The notes beneath the pieces were generated by a model that had not been told where the DNA came from, made no database searches, and saw only the letters and a list, made by a program, of their open reading frames with translations. Of a stretch of 64,000 nt of DNA, positions 47,003 through 59,312 are shown one piece after another; the stretch's first letter is position 1, and each line of letters opens with the position of its first letter. Where the stretch lies: positions 521,630-585,629 of the forward strand of contig NW_003314276.1 of NCBI RefSeq assembly GCF_000143415.4, written 5' to 3'. Position numbers and translations under genes: made by a program. The DNA is from Selaginella moellendorffii. Taxonomy: Eukaryota; Streptophyta; Lycopodiopsida; Selaginellales; Selaginellaceae.

Positions 47003-49608
47003 CTATGGTCTGTTCAAAAAGCCTCGTCTCAACATGGACCTGGAATTCTCGCTCAAACCTGCTAAAGCTGTTGCAGGAAGACTATCGGGAGCTACGAGGA
47101 GCTCCTCGTCGTCAGGCCTTGTCAAATAATCTAGGCCGCCCACAAACGGGCGCCGAGGCGACCAATCATCACTAGCAGTGCCGGTCCGTGGCCGCTTATC
47201 CTGGCTTCTTTGCCCGTCAACCCCCCCATTCCCATGGCCACCACCACCGCCGTCGCTTACTAGCGTTAAGTTGTCCGTGTTATGTACTTGCACGTCTTCT
47301 GACGTAATGCTGCTCTGAAAGAGGCTACATTCCATGGCATCCCCCACTCCTTCCCTGTCCGGCGACTCATACGCAGCAGCTTGCTCTTGCTCCTCATCTG
47401 GCTTGGGGACGGCGGAAGAGCAGCAGGCGTCATCAGTGCACGAGCATGGCGACCTATGACCGCCTTGTCGACTCGCGTGCGCCTGCTGCCACCTCCTCTT
47501 GCCAGCCCTCTGCGCCGTCCCATTCATCATATGATTCGCAAACCCAGATTCAAGGGAGCTGTCTGACGACTCTAACAATACCTGCTTCGTCCCCGTGCGG
47601 GAGGCTATCACCTTTTCCCTGCTCTTGACTGGGCTGCCCGGGTGGTTGTGAGCTGTTGTCACCTCCTCGCGGCAGCTCCCCCTTGAATCGGACGTCGACG
47701 GCGTTGCGGCGCCATCCACGACGGGCCGTGGCCGTGGTGATGACCTGAAAGCTTGAGCTTGCTGAGCTTGAATGCATATCAGCGCGCAGGGGCTTACCGG
47801 CGGTAGAGTAGCATGTAGGCTTTCTGGGACATGACCCTGATTTGGTCTACCTCCTTCACCTATGTGGCAGCTTTTGTGTTATAACAACAGAAATGCACAC
47901 TCAAAACTTCCAACGCCGACTCACTTTGCTGTCATCGACTTTAAACCACGCCCCGTTGCCAGCTCGCACGTAGCACACATAGTGCCCAAAGTAGGACGCG
48001 TTGAGCATGTCCACGTGCACAACCACCGCATAGAGCTTGTATGCTGGGGGAGTATCCACCGTGCCGGACATGTAAGGGACCATGTCCAGCTCTTCAGGGA
48101 AGGTGACCTTCTTGTTGATCTTACCGAACTTTCCGCCCTGCACACAGCAGAGTGAGATCGCGAGGCGGACGAGCAGAGAGAGAGAGAGAGAGAGAGAGGT
48201 ACCTGGAAACGCTTCAAGGCGATGGTCAGTATGTTGGGTGCTTCGTGAACTGACAGGCGTTTCTTTGCCCGAACATAAGCGTTGCAGCTGGTTGGGGTGG
48301 TGGAATGTGGCGGGTAAGCTTTGCAAAGAGAGAGCTTATCGAGAAACTTACCGGTCGCACCTGTACTTGTTGTCGCCATCCAGCCACTCGGGGGACGTGA
48401 ACTGCTTGAGCGCGTCCTCTAACGACTCCACATTCCCCTGAATACCCACGCTCAGGTCCAACATGTTCTCGTACAGATTCGACCGCTGCTGGCACTGGCA
48501 ACACACCACCTAGGCAGGACAAGAGCAACCAAGCGCATCAGCAAATCTGCGCCACGAGGCTGAGGCGAGCGAGGCGCACCTGGGACTGGAGGTATCCACC
48601 AAATATGTGCTGAATAAGCGTTGTCTCTTGAGTGCGGGCATCCAGAGTGGTCTCTCCCCCAGCCTCGTCGAGACAAATCTTCTGCATGCAATCCACGGCC
48701 AACCTGTGTGCCTCGGGAGTTAAAAACACACCAACGACACCAACGAGCAAGCTCACCGCATAAACTCATGAGCATCCTCTTGCCTGCCGTAACCGAGGCT
48801 GTTCCCTATGCTCCTCAGCCTGGACAAGATCTTGATAGGGGAGAAGGGCATCTGGTTATTGAACGCCTTTTGGACGTGGTCCTCCAGCTCGCACATAAAA
48901 CACCAGCCCTCCCGCTGACCTGGGAACGCACAGTCAGAAACTCGTCGGTAAAGTTGCACACCTCACAAGCTTCCTGGTGCATCCCATGCAGAAGATAAGC
49001 AGCTAGCGGCCTGGTGGAGGCTAGGCACTGCAGCACCACATTCGCGTAGCAACTGCAGGCATTGGCGGGGAGAGGATCGCAAGATTAGATCCGTTCCACA
49101 GACACACACACACACAGACACATACCTGTTGCCGCAGTTGATCAATCCGCAAGGCACCTTGGAAATGTTGCAGCTAAAAAACTTGAGGAAGTCCCTGTAC
49201 GGGAATAAAATCTGTGGCAGCTCTCTATTAGCGAGACCAAGATAGGGGGGAAACTGGGAAGGAGGAAAGCCCACCTTCTTTGGCTTGGCAAGGGTTCCGT
49301 CAAGAGCACACAAGGCATGCTCTCTCTTGTCTCTGCTGACCACAACCTTTCTGGGGCATTCCAACCGATGGCCTTGCTTCCAGTGCTTCCCCTGACACTC
49401 CAAGGTGCTGCGCCAAGCCAACAAGCCATTAGCACCAATGGCGACGGGATTGACTCCAATGTATGTGGCTACATTCCGGGTTTTCTTGCACTAGGGAAAA
49501 GAAGAGCATGATTCTCATCACTCACCAGTAGTAGACTGCCTTGCAAAGCGAACAGCGCGTGGCCGTAGGTGTCCGGCATAGAACACACACGGGCCGGTTC
49601 GCCAACAT
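47003..49608 (-). CDS. MYND-finger ubiquitin-specific protease (UBP15-19 type)
   Basis: Multi-exon deubiquitinase. The start is set at [14 protein letters not shown] because an in-frame stop lies just upstream. The N-terminal MYND zinc finger is complete across the first intron (CVLC ... [10 protein letters not shown] ... C ... [10 protein letters not shown]). The USP catalytic Cys box reads [13 protein letters not shown], again joined across an intron. [14 protein letters not shown], the CQCQQRS region and the His box ([13 protein letters not shown] ... WFKVDDSKV) follow. The tail of about 240 residues is low in order and rich in Ser, Asp and Gly. Enzymes of this plant group remove ubiquitin from substrates in growth control and stress. 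An intron contains a (GA)n repeat at 48,176-48,198. Confidence 0.9.
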
Positions 49609-50371
49609 GGGTCCTGCTATTCATTCAGGACCCTCCTTGCCTTTCTTGTCTCTGCACACTCCAAACACTCCAAGAGGCACACCATGGTGCTGCTGCTCCT
49701 GCTCCTGCGTATCATCCGCCGCACAGAAAGTTAGCTCCCTCAGACTCCTCATTCCAAGTGCAGATGCCCAGCATCCATGACCATGATGACCTCGCCATGG
49801 ACGCCATGGCACCATGCAGCCATGGCCGCGGTTAAACTAGTAGAAAAAATTCCCCTCTCGGCTAAATTGAAATTACACATTGACCGCCTATCGCCGGTTG
49901 GCCGGCAGCGCCACGACCGGTCACAACGGGTCACCCCACACACCTGACCTGCTGTTTTATCATACGCGGCCGCCGCCTGCCGTTATAACTACTCCCCCTT
50001 TACCATTCTGGTTTGTGCAAGGGAATATGCTCTGCGGTGCTCGTGGCACGCCTTGAGCGCCTTCACCTCTGCGACACACGGAGAGGCGATCCCGTTAAGA
50101 AACCAAGCATTCAAAGACCCAACCAACCATCTTGGCAATTCTTCCAGTCCCGGTTGGTATTGATCAAGCATGCCTGCAAAACCGCAAAATCCTTTTTGCT
50201 ACGACCAGAATGCAAACAATGTAACCTGGAGCCTTTCGTACACGGGTGCGCACTCCTGCAGCTGTCGCACGCTGTCGTCGCCGCCGTCGCCGCCGTCGCC
50301 GTCCCGGCCGCTGGCGGGAAGAGGGGGAGACATTTTAGCTATTAGCTGGCTAGGTCTCTTTATCTTTGGCC
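49609..50371. other. Divergent intergenic region, UBP and flavin monooxygenase
   Basis: About 760 bp between the two start codons. It includes GCCGTCGCC repeats at 50,275-50,305. No further gene is supported. Confidence 0.45.
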
Positions 50372-52274
50372 ATGGCCTCGCCACCGCACGCGGTGATTGT
50401 GGGAGCCGGACCTGCGGGCTGTCTGACGGCAATCTACTGCATCAGGCGAGGGTTCCACGTCCATCTGTTCGACAAGAGGACGCCACCTGCAACAGCAGGT
50501 AGAGTTACAACCATTGTGTTTGCTCTGTGAAATTCAATCCGCTCCGCTGCAGACAGATATGTTGGAAGCGATTCCCGCTCCTACACAATGCTACTTACCT
50601 GCCGGGCCATTGAGGCGCTCCAGGCAGCACAAGTGCAAGTGCCCAGCTCGCTCATGGGGCCACTCGTAGGAGGCTGTGTGCATCTGCCCAACAAGAAGAC
50701 GGTACGTGGCCAAGACTTCTTCATCAAGAATCTTCTTTTGGATGCGGCTGCAGAGAGTGTTCACCTATACGAACGGGAACAGTGCCAGCTACGGTATAAG
50801 CCGGAACGGACTTGTGTGGTACCTCCAGCGCGTGCTCCTCCAAAGGTACAGGCGAACTCGATAGAGCGACTGCATGCATGTTATGCCTGTCTGTCCCAAG
50901 ATATGCGAGCCATGTCTCGACCCACTTTGAATATGAGCTGGCCAAGATAGACGATGACAAGTGCGTGGCAGTGTTCCAATCCACTCGCGAAGGTATGCTT
51001 CTAGCGCCGTCAGGGTGAAACGCAATGCGTTTCGTGTGCCCGTGCAGGTGGCGACAGCATACAGGTGGAGTATGGCCTACTCGTCGGGGCTGATGGAGTT
51101 TCGAGCAAGACCCGGAGCGAGATGTTGAGGCTGGAGGAGACTCGACCAGAGTAAGCCTTTGCTTTTCATGTTCTCCCCGCAAAAGGGTTGATTATTGTGT
51201 CCAGGACTCCCTCGCTGACTTTCAAGTATACCCGCAATCCTGAAAGCTACAAGTCGTTCTACGTCTCTCCCGCACTGGCAAAGTCTTCTCCACTCTATGT
51301 CCATCACAGTTACGTCCAGGTCTGTCCACCGACTGCAAGCGAATCTAATGTGATTTGAGCCGCACCCTTGTCTCAGAGCTGGCCAGCTCTCAACATGTTG
51401 CTGGTTGGCATGGCAGACGGCAGCTTTTGGGGGGGCTCCAAAAATTCGGAGCTTCTAAACGCAACCAGCGGCGCTGCTGTTGAGCGTATCTTCAGGTAAA
51501 GTCCATTGGCAACTCCCTTGTCATGGCTCTGTTGTATGTATACACAGGGAAACAGCTCCCGAGGTGTATGATTTACTCTGTCAGCAAAACTCCGACTTTA
51601 GTGAGGATTACGCAAAGCAGCCACGCATCTCGTTTGGTGGCGCAGTCGTCCTCTCCCGCTTCCACCGCCGCAATATTGTGCTCGTCGGTGACGCCGCTCA
51701 TGCCATGGTAAATCGCCATATCCTTATCTTGTCGCTTAAAGCGCAGAGTTGTCGCAGTTCCCTTCATACGGCACCGGCTGCAATGCTGCACTAGAGGACT
51801 GTCTACTCCTGGACCGTATAATGGACGAGCTCGCCAGTTCCAACGGTACGTGTACGTGTACGCAGGCGAGGCTTGCAGCTCTAATTGAGGAAACTGTGCA
51901 GCACAAGGCGCGATTGATGCCTGCAAGCTGGCGGCAGAGTTCAGCCGCAGGAGAGTGGAGGATGCGCATGCCATTGTCGACATGAGCACAGACCTCAGGC
52001 TGCTACCTCGAGGACCAGTTGGGATCCTGCAGATGACCCTCTTGACAAGCCTTGGCGGGCTGTTACCCGGCTTGTTTGGACGGTAAGTGTCTTTGTTGTA
52101 GCTGAGCCTCTCTCGCTGATGCATTGCTCTGGAGTCAGGACTTCGTATCAGCTGCTGTGGTCGCATGTCCCGTTCAAGAGCATCATGCAGAAGAAGCGGG
52201 TCGAGGACACAGTCTTCGCCGTGGCCCTTGTCGCCCCCGTTGCGGCTCTCTTGTTTGTTTTAAAGAGTGTCTAG
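50372..52274 (+). CDS. FAD-dependent monooxygenase, kynurenine 3-monooxygenase-like
   Basis: Multi-exon gene with short introns. The N-terminal Rossmann motif VIVGAGPAGCLTAIYC binds FAD. Later blocks are LLVGADGVSSKTRS and the second FAD motif IVLVGDAAHAM, which is joined across an intron to SQFPSYGTGCNAALEDC. The C-terminus ends in a hydrophobic segment (VFAVALVAPVAALLFVL), probably a membrane anchor, as in kynurenine 3-monooxygenase. Membership in the FAD_binding_3 aromatic hydroxylase superfamily is clear. The specific assignment is tentative, since I know of no established kynurenine pathway of this kind in land plants. The stop codon is 44 bp before the SUMO start on the same strand. Confidence 0.8.
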
Positions 52275-52318
52275 TCCAACTCATAATACGACTAGGGTTT
52301 GTGGCGAGAGGGGGAGCT
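52275..52318 (+). promoter_or_regulatory. 44-bp gap before SUMO with telo-box-like motif
   Basis: The gap contains CTAGGGTTTG, which includes the plant telo-box core AGGGTTT often found near the starts of housekeeping genes. It is too short for a full separate promoter, so SUMO transcription may start inside the upstream gene. Confidence 0.4.
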
Positions 52319-52744
52319 ATGTCGCAAGCGGAGGACGCAGCTACGCCGCAGGCGGAGAAGCAGGAGCAGAAGCCCGCCGAGGGCGTCCACATCAACGTCA
52401 AAGTGAAGAGCCAGGTAGCCCCCTCTGTCGAATCCTCTTCCCTCCGTGCTATCTTATGTGCGGTTGTTTCCTCTAGGATGGGAACGAGGTGTTCTTTAGG
52501 ATCAAGAAGAACACCCAGTTCAGGAAGCTGATGACCGCCTATTGCCAAAGGCAGTCGGTGGAAGCTGATGCGATTGCCTTTTTGTTTGATGGGCGCAGGC
52601 TCCGCGCGGACCAGACACCCGAGGAGGTAGAGTAATCCCTCGCGCCCACATGCACCGACTGACTTGGCCTGTCTCTCTCAGCTGGAAATGGAAGACGGCG
52701 ACGAAATCGACGCCATGCTCCATCAGACCGGGGGCGCCTCGTAA
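52319..52744 (+). CDS. SUMO: SUMO precursor
   Basis: Three exons (52,319-52,414, 52,477-52,626, 52,682-52,744) encode 102 residues. A flexible charged N-terminus is followed by the ubiquitin fold: [42 protein letters not shown], and the diGly end MLHQTGG followed by two extra residues (Ala-Ser). A SUMO protease must remove these before conjugation. The mature GG is intact, so the gene should be functional. Its 3' end faces the malate dehydrogenase stop codon about 110 bp away. Confidence 0.95.
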
Positions 52745-52857
52745 GCTCCTCTCGCACATTTGTTGTCAAGCCTCTGGTTTCTAATTGGTATGTAGCTAAG
52801 GACTTCCGTTTCTTATTGTCTATTATTATGCACCTGTAATCACAGCTCCTCTAGCTT

Positions 52858-54247
52858 TCAGGCTGAAGTCGCAAATTGTATTCCTTTGTCAATGCTCCCC
52901 TGCAGCTCCTTCTTCATTGCCTCGAGGCCCTTCCTGTATGCGAACAAGGCAGACAGCCCTGTGAGTTGTGAATGCAAACGGTTGGCCTACCGTTCGAATT
53001 CGGTGAGTGGCCCCAGTGGCAAAATCTCCTCGGCTCCATTACGTCCCAGTTTGACGCGCGATGAAAAGTACGGCAAGTCGGTCACCTAGACACGAGGAGG
53101 TGATCTGATGCGGGCATTCATTCATTCTAGTTGGCTGACCTGGGAAGCAACAAAGGAGCACTCGACGATGCCATCCTCTCCCTTCAAGGCTCTCAGGCAG
53201 GCGTCGGCGAACTTTGCTGCTGCGTATGCCTAGCGAAACAGCAACAGAACAAGGTGTCAGCACATGAAGCGAAAGCGTACGCACCATTGAAAGGGTTGCG
53301 GATCCTGTTCCAGCCTTGGCCTCCACCACCTCAGTGCCCCCATTCTGAATCCTGTTGGTGAGGTAGTGTCGCTCCTCGTCCGAGAAACGAATGGCCGGCG
53401 TCACCTGAAGAGGCCAAAGTGCGTGAACCAGAGTGGGTATTAATTATCTTAACCACACCTGGGAGAGCAAGGGTAAGATAGTGACGCCGGCGTGTCCTCC
53501 AACCACGGGGACACTGATGAGCTTGGGATCCAATCCCACTACTTCGGCCTGCAAAACCGCAGTCCACATCCATCAGTGGACTGGACGTGGAGTTGGATCC
53601 AGGGGGAGCTTACCACAAACGTGTTGGCTCTAACAACGTCCAGGGTGGTGACACCAAACAACCGCCTTGGGTCGTAAGTACCAGCCTTCTTGAACACCTC
53701 CGCTGCTATAGGCACCGTGGAGTTGACCGGGTTGCTGATGACGTTGACAATCGCCCGCGGGCATGCCCGCGCAATGCCTTCGCAGAGCGTGCGCACGATG
53801 CCCGCATTTATCTTGAACAGATCGTCGCGGCTCATCCCGGGCTTCCGGGGTATGCCCGCTGGAATAATGACCAGGTCCACGCCTTCCAGGGCCGAGTCGA
53901 GCTGGTCTTTCCCCAGGAATCCTCGCACCTAGAGCCATATTAGATAGACGCTGTGGAGCACAACGAGTTTGAAATCCACTCACCACTGCTGAGGCATCAA
54001 TGTGACTCACGTCCGCAGTAACACCCGGAGTGTTGACCACGTCATACAGGTTCAACGTGGAGACTAAGGGATTCATTTTGAGTAGAAGCGAGAGGGGCTG
54101 GCCGATGCCTCCCGCTGCCCCCAAAATGGCCACCCTCAAACCCGTAGCACCACCCTTGGCACGGCACACCTCCATGGACACTCCATCGCTTGGATTGAGG
54201 TGTGATGACATCCGCCACAGCCGGCCGCGAGCACGACTCTCGGCCAT
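52858..54247 (-). CDS. Glyoxysomal/peroxisomal malate dehydrogenase
   Basis: Multi-exon NAD-dependent malate dehydrogenase. The N-terminus [11 protein letters not shown] fits the peroxisomal PTS2 signal (R-L-x5-H-L). The NAD-binding [19 protein letters not shown] follows, then [15 protein letters not shown] with the substrate-binding arginines, [33 protein letters not shown], and [18 protein letters not shown] with the catalytic His. The C-terminus is [15 protein letters not shown]. The enzyme interconverts malate and oxaloacetate, supplying NAD+ for fatty-acid beta-oxidation and the glyoxylate cycle. The gene reads from 54,247 down to a TGA at 52,858-52,860. All introns are short. Confidence 0.93.
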
Positions 54248-55705
54248 TGCTCTTGTTGCCCTAATTTGAATTTTCTTTCACTCCCGATAAGCTCTAGCAC
54301 ACTGACACTTGTGGCTATTCTTGGTCATCCTTTTTCAATAATCTGCCCTTAACAAGTATTTTGTTTATTAGTATAAGGGACCATAATAGTAATTATGGCA
54401 TAAAAAAAAATTTATCATAAAAGTATTAATGTGATTCAGTATCTGAGATTAGAATATAAAAAAATAAATGAGTATGAATGATAAGGGCTATAAAAAATTA
54501 AGAAGATGATATTTATAATAAAAATATAGGTAGAAATAGATATATATTATCATAGAAAAATACATTATTTTAAAAATAAATAATATATTATGATAGTCTT
54601 ATTTACATGTTATTTGAAATTCATAGTGAAGGGATGAAATCCTTTTATTGTAAGAAGAAATATTTCTTTGTATACTATATAGTTAAAAATGAAATCTAGA
54701 AGTAAACTAAATATTAGAATTGTATACATATAACTTAGGATTAATATGAATTTTATTTATTTATTTATTTATGATATAATATTTGTGTGTATCTCTAACA
54801 AATTTATATAAAATTTAATGTGTGTGTATATGTATGTGTGTAATTACTTTAATGCACTATAGCATATAGCTCATCCATTCGTCCATTTGAAACTAAATTT
54901 GATCTATCCATTCTTATATATAAACAAGGGTCTAACCCTAGTTAATATATTTATTCCTATATCCATAGTACTCATAATAGTATTTATTTCACAAGAAAGT
55001 AAGATGAGCCATTATGGTTTAATCTATGTTCTTTCAATAATTTCTAATACTACAAAGTAAATATGCTATTTTTAATAGTCTAGGATATGAATTGTTTAAT
55101 AGGGATTAAATCTGATCCATCTATTCATGTATATAAGCATTCATTTTTGTACTCATGGGAATACTTTTACTCACAAACATTTTTTTGTTTTTAGATTTTA
55201 TATTACTGTCATAGCATAATTAGGTAACTTGGCAGAAATGGATTAGTATAAAATTCAGTTCAAGCAAATCCCGAAGAGGTATGCTTGAGCAATCAAACTT
55301 TCATCATCAGCAAAGCAAAGCCATACAAAGCTCACAAAGCATCCATCAGTATGCTTCAAGTTGTGCACTGCGAAACTATCAAAACACCATATAGATAGAT
55401 AAATAGATTTCTTTTTTCTTTATAGAAGCGAGGTGTTAGCAAAGTAGCAAAAAGGCATGGCTATCAACGTTGCTGCTAGAGGAAGTTGTTTGCAAGCAAA
55501 AACACACTGGCACATGGTGCGCTCGTGGAGGAATACTTTGACTGTGGCATAGGAGAGTCTAGATGACTCTTCATTACCTTTATTTGCAAGAAAGCATCCT
55601 AAAGTTCAACTGTATACTCACATTGTGACGAGTCTTGGTAGGGGAGCTATATTATACCCAGTACTAGCTAGACGTACCATTGACGAGTTCCTTGCTGAGT
55701 AGCGG
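54248..55705. other. Very AT-rich spacer
   Basis: About 1.4 kb with runs of A/T, an ATTT microsatellite near 54,755, and a TG/TA repeat near 54,820. Two similar strings near 54,900 and 55,115 (GATCTATCCATTC and GATCCATCTATTC) look like diverged subrepeats. Base composition is unlike the GC-richer genes on both sides. No coding potential is seen. Confidence 0.6.
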
Positions 55706-55712
55706 TATAAAT
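55706..55712 (+). promoter_or_regulatory. TATA box of the peroxidase gene
   Basis: TATAAAT lies 51 bp before the internal ATG at 55,763 and only 6 bp before the ATG at 55,718. Transcription from it should begin near 55,735, which favours the later ATG as the true start. Confidence 0.5.
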
Positions 55713-55762
55713 CAAGGATGTCTCGGTGCATGCGCAGTGGAGTGGAGTCGCTGAGCAGAAGT

Positions 55763-56876
<1,114 letters not shown>

Positions 56877-56958
56877 AAAACTGTCCCGGCCTGGTGTTGC
56901 ATAAGAAAGTGATGTATACCACCTCTCTAAATAAACTTGTGAGCTCCGCTCTGCTCCG

Positions 56959-59292
56959 CTAGCTCTCTCTTGCACAGATGCCAGACATCATTACGTAGGC
57001 TGCAGCATTCTTGGTGTCATCGCCCTCCACTGCCACGAGTTCATCGAACGCACGCTTGGCTACTTGTGCGCTAGCAGCTAAGGTCGACGACGTCGTGCAA
57101 GCCGCAAGCAGTGTGGTCCATGTCACCGCATTCGGTTCCACACCCTGCGTAGCCATGGCCTCGACCACCTCCAAGGCCTCCTCCACCCGGTTTGCACGGC
57201 CCAGCATATCAACCAGACAGTGGTAGTGCTCAATCTGGGGCTTCACACCGGCTCGGTCGAAATAGTACTTGCCGGTGTCAACCAGACCCGCACGGCTGCA
57301 TGCGGCGAGCAGGCATGTTAGAGTGGTAGCATCGGCGACCACCCCTTCCTCCGCCATTTGCCGCAGCCACAAGGCAAGGCTTTCCGGGTTGCCTTGGCGG
57401 CTCAAGCCCGACAGCAACGCATTGAGGGTGGCGGCACCAAGTGGAGAAGCAAGCGACTCGAACAGCAGCTCACAACGGAGCATGCAACCACACTTGGCGT
57501 ACAAGTCGACGACGCATGTCTCCAAACGCCGACGACTGCTCGCTCCTCCTTCTAGTAATCCCAGCCTGCAGACTTGGGCGTGGATTTGGCGGCCAGCATC
57601 GAGGGCAGCAGCACCAGCAGCGGCTTCGAGTGCTACTGCCAAGGCCCCCGCGTCCAGCGTTGCTAACTGCCACGAAAACAAGAGAGTGAGAGCTGCAAGT
57701 GGCTGGCCCGCCTCCGTGTAGCCGGAGACGAGCGACGTCAAAGCAGGCAGCAGCAGATGATCGTCCTTGCCGTGCTCCAGGAGCGCCCGCCTCCACACCC
57801 GTGCCGCATCTCCCAACGCCCCACACTTGATATACATCAGCACCAAGCTATTTGCAAGCCGAGGATTACAACCAAGTGCGCTGCTGCGAACATACTGCTC
57901 CAGGGCCATGCCTGTCTCCAGCAGCGCAATGTTGCTGCTCCCCGCTCGTTTGGACGCTAGCCCGGTGACGGCCTTGAGTGCAGCCACCAGAGTGTGGGCA
58001 TTGGGCTCCAGCTCCACGTCTTGGCATCTCATCCTCGCAAGGAGCTGCAGAGCCGACTCCTCGTCACCCGCATCCACAAGACCCGACATGAGACACGTCC
58101 ATGACACGGTGTTTCTGCACCGCATTTGCTCGAATACCCTCGTCGCATCCAGCAGGCTCCCACACCTGGCATACATTGCCACCAAGGAGTTGGCCACGAA
58201 GACATGACTAGATGAATCTAGCCCGGGTGCAGCAACGGCTTCCAGAAGGAGCTTGTGAATCCACATTCCTCTCTCCAGAGATGTGAGCTTGATGATGTTG
58301 TGCACACCGTCAAGGAGTTGGCCTTGTTCTTGCACTGCCATCTCCGCCACCGCCTTGAGGGCTGCTGCCAGCGTGTGAGCATTGGGGGGGCATGTCATGG
58401 CGGCCAGGACCGCGAGTGCCGATTGCTCCTCCCCGTTGTGTGTGTAGGCCGACATGAGCGACGTCCAGGTGTAAACTGTGTGGCTGGCCGCGGGGATCCT
58501 GTCGAAAGCACGCTCCGCATCACACAGGCTCCCGCATTTGGCATAAGCATCCACAAGGCTGCTGGCCAGTAGAGAGTTGGCAAGTAGTGGGCCGCTTGAT
58601 GCGTGGATGGCCATGCAAATCGCTAGGCATCTCTGCTGCTGGTCCGATTGCTTGGCTGCCAGCCCCGAGGAGGCCTTGAGCGCAACCACGAGAGCCGAGG
58701 AGTCGGGAGCACAATCGATCATGCCCAGAAGCTCCAGAGCCATGCCATGTTCATGGTTATCAGCGTAGCACAGCATCATGCACGTCCACAGCACCACGTC
58801 CGGGTGGCGGACCCTGTCGAACACTTGACGGGCTTCCAGCAGGCTGCCATGCTTGGAGTACATGGTGATCAATGCAGTGGCGACGCGAGCCTCCGAATCC
58901 AGTCTCATGTCCCGAGCGTGCCTGTGGATGGCAAGGCCTTGGGCGCGGCTAGAGCATGCCTTGAGCGCAATGAGGAAGGTTACCCTGTCGGCTGGAATGA
59001 TGCGATGGAGGAGCAAGCGCAGAGCCACGTCGGGGTGGCCGGATTGCGCGTAGGCGAGCATGAGCAGGTTCCAGGACGCGGAGGTGTGGCGGGGCATGGC
59101 GTCGAAGGTCGTGTGAGCCATGGTGGCACAACCACACCTGGCGTACATGCTCAGCAGCGCATTGGCAACCCGCAGGCCCGAGTCGTCCCCCGTCCTTGCA
59201 GCGTCCCCGTGCACCACTCTCCCGCGTTGCTCGTTGGCACACGCCTTGAGCGCAGCCACCAGGCCGCGCACCCTCGACGCATCACTGGTCAT
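56959..59292 (-). CDS. PLS-class pentatricopeptide repeat protein
   Basis: Intronless frame of 777 residues from the Met at 59,292. The frame is open further up to 59,406, but that would overlap the divergent ALG12 start. It contains many PPR motifs (VANALLSMYARCG, TVYTWTSLMSAYTHNGE, TVSWTCLMSGLVDAG and similar) and a C-terminal E-type region (HYHCLVDMLGRANRVEEALE; VTWTTLLAAC; AAYVMMSGIC). No DYW domain is present. The role is probably organellar RNA editing or processing; the target is unknown. The stop codon is about 80 bp from the convergent peroxidase stop. Confidence 0.9.
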   Translation of the reverse strand: MTSDASRVRGLVAALKACANEQRGRVVHGDAARTGDDSGLRVANALLSMYARCGCATMAHTTFDAMPRHTSASWNLLMLAYAQSGHPDVALRLLLHRIIPADRVTFLIALKACSSRAQGLAIHRHARDMRLDSEARVATALITMYSKHGSLLEARQVFDRVRHPDVVLWTCMMLCYADNHEHGMALELLGMIDCAPDSSALVVALKASSGLAAKQSDQQQRCLAICMAIHASSGPLLANSLLASSLVDAYAKCGSLCDAERAFDRIPAASHTVYTWTSLMSAYTHNGEEQSALAVLAAMTCPPNAHTLAAALKAVAEMAVQEQGQLLDGVHNIIKLTSLERGMWIHKLLLEAVAAPGLDSSSHVFVANSLVAMYARCGSLLDATRVFEQMRCRNTVSWTCLMSGLVDAGDEESALQLLARMRCQDVELEPNAHTLVAALKAVTGLASKRAGSSNIALLETGMALEQYVRSSALGCNPRLANSLVLMYIKCGALGDAARVWRRALLEHGKDDHLLLPALTSLVSGYTEAGQPLAALTLLFSWQLATLDAGALAVALEAAAGAAALDAGRQIHAQVCRLGLLEGGASSRRRLETCVVDLYAKCGCMLRCELLFESLASPLGAATLNALLSGLSRQGNPESLALWLRQMAEEGVVADATTLTCLLAACSRAGLVDTGKYYFDRAGVKPQIEHYHCLVDMLGRANRVEEALEVVEAMATQGVEPNAVTWTTLLAACTTSSTLAASAQVAKRAFDELVAVEGDDTKNAAAYVMMSGICARES

Positions 59293-59312
59293 TGCGATTA
59301 GGGCAGGAGCGC
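59293..59312. promoter_or_regulatory. 20-bp gap between divergent PPR and ALG12 start codons
   Basis: If the PPR start is at 59,292 and ALG12 starts at 59,313, the 5' leaders must overlap the opposite gene's coding region. Confidence 0.4.

Noticed and set aside
52288-52305. TAATACGACT string resembling a T7 promoter
   Set aside because: The match breaks after ten bases, it lies in a natural plant intergenic gap, and no vector sequence surrounds it.
57011-59301. Plus-strand ORFs over the second PPR gene
   Set aside because: They are shadows of the minus-strand PPR frame and lack domains.
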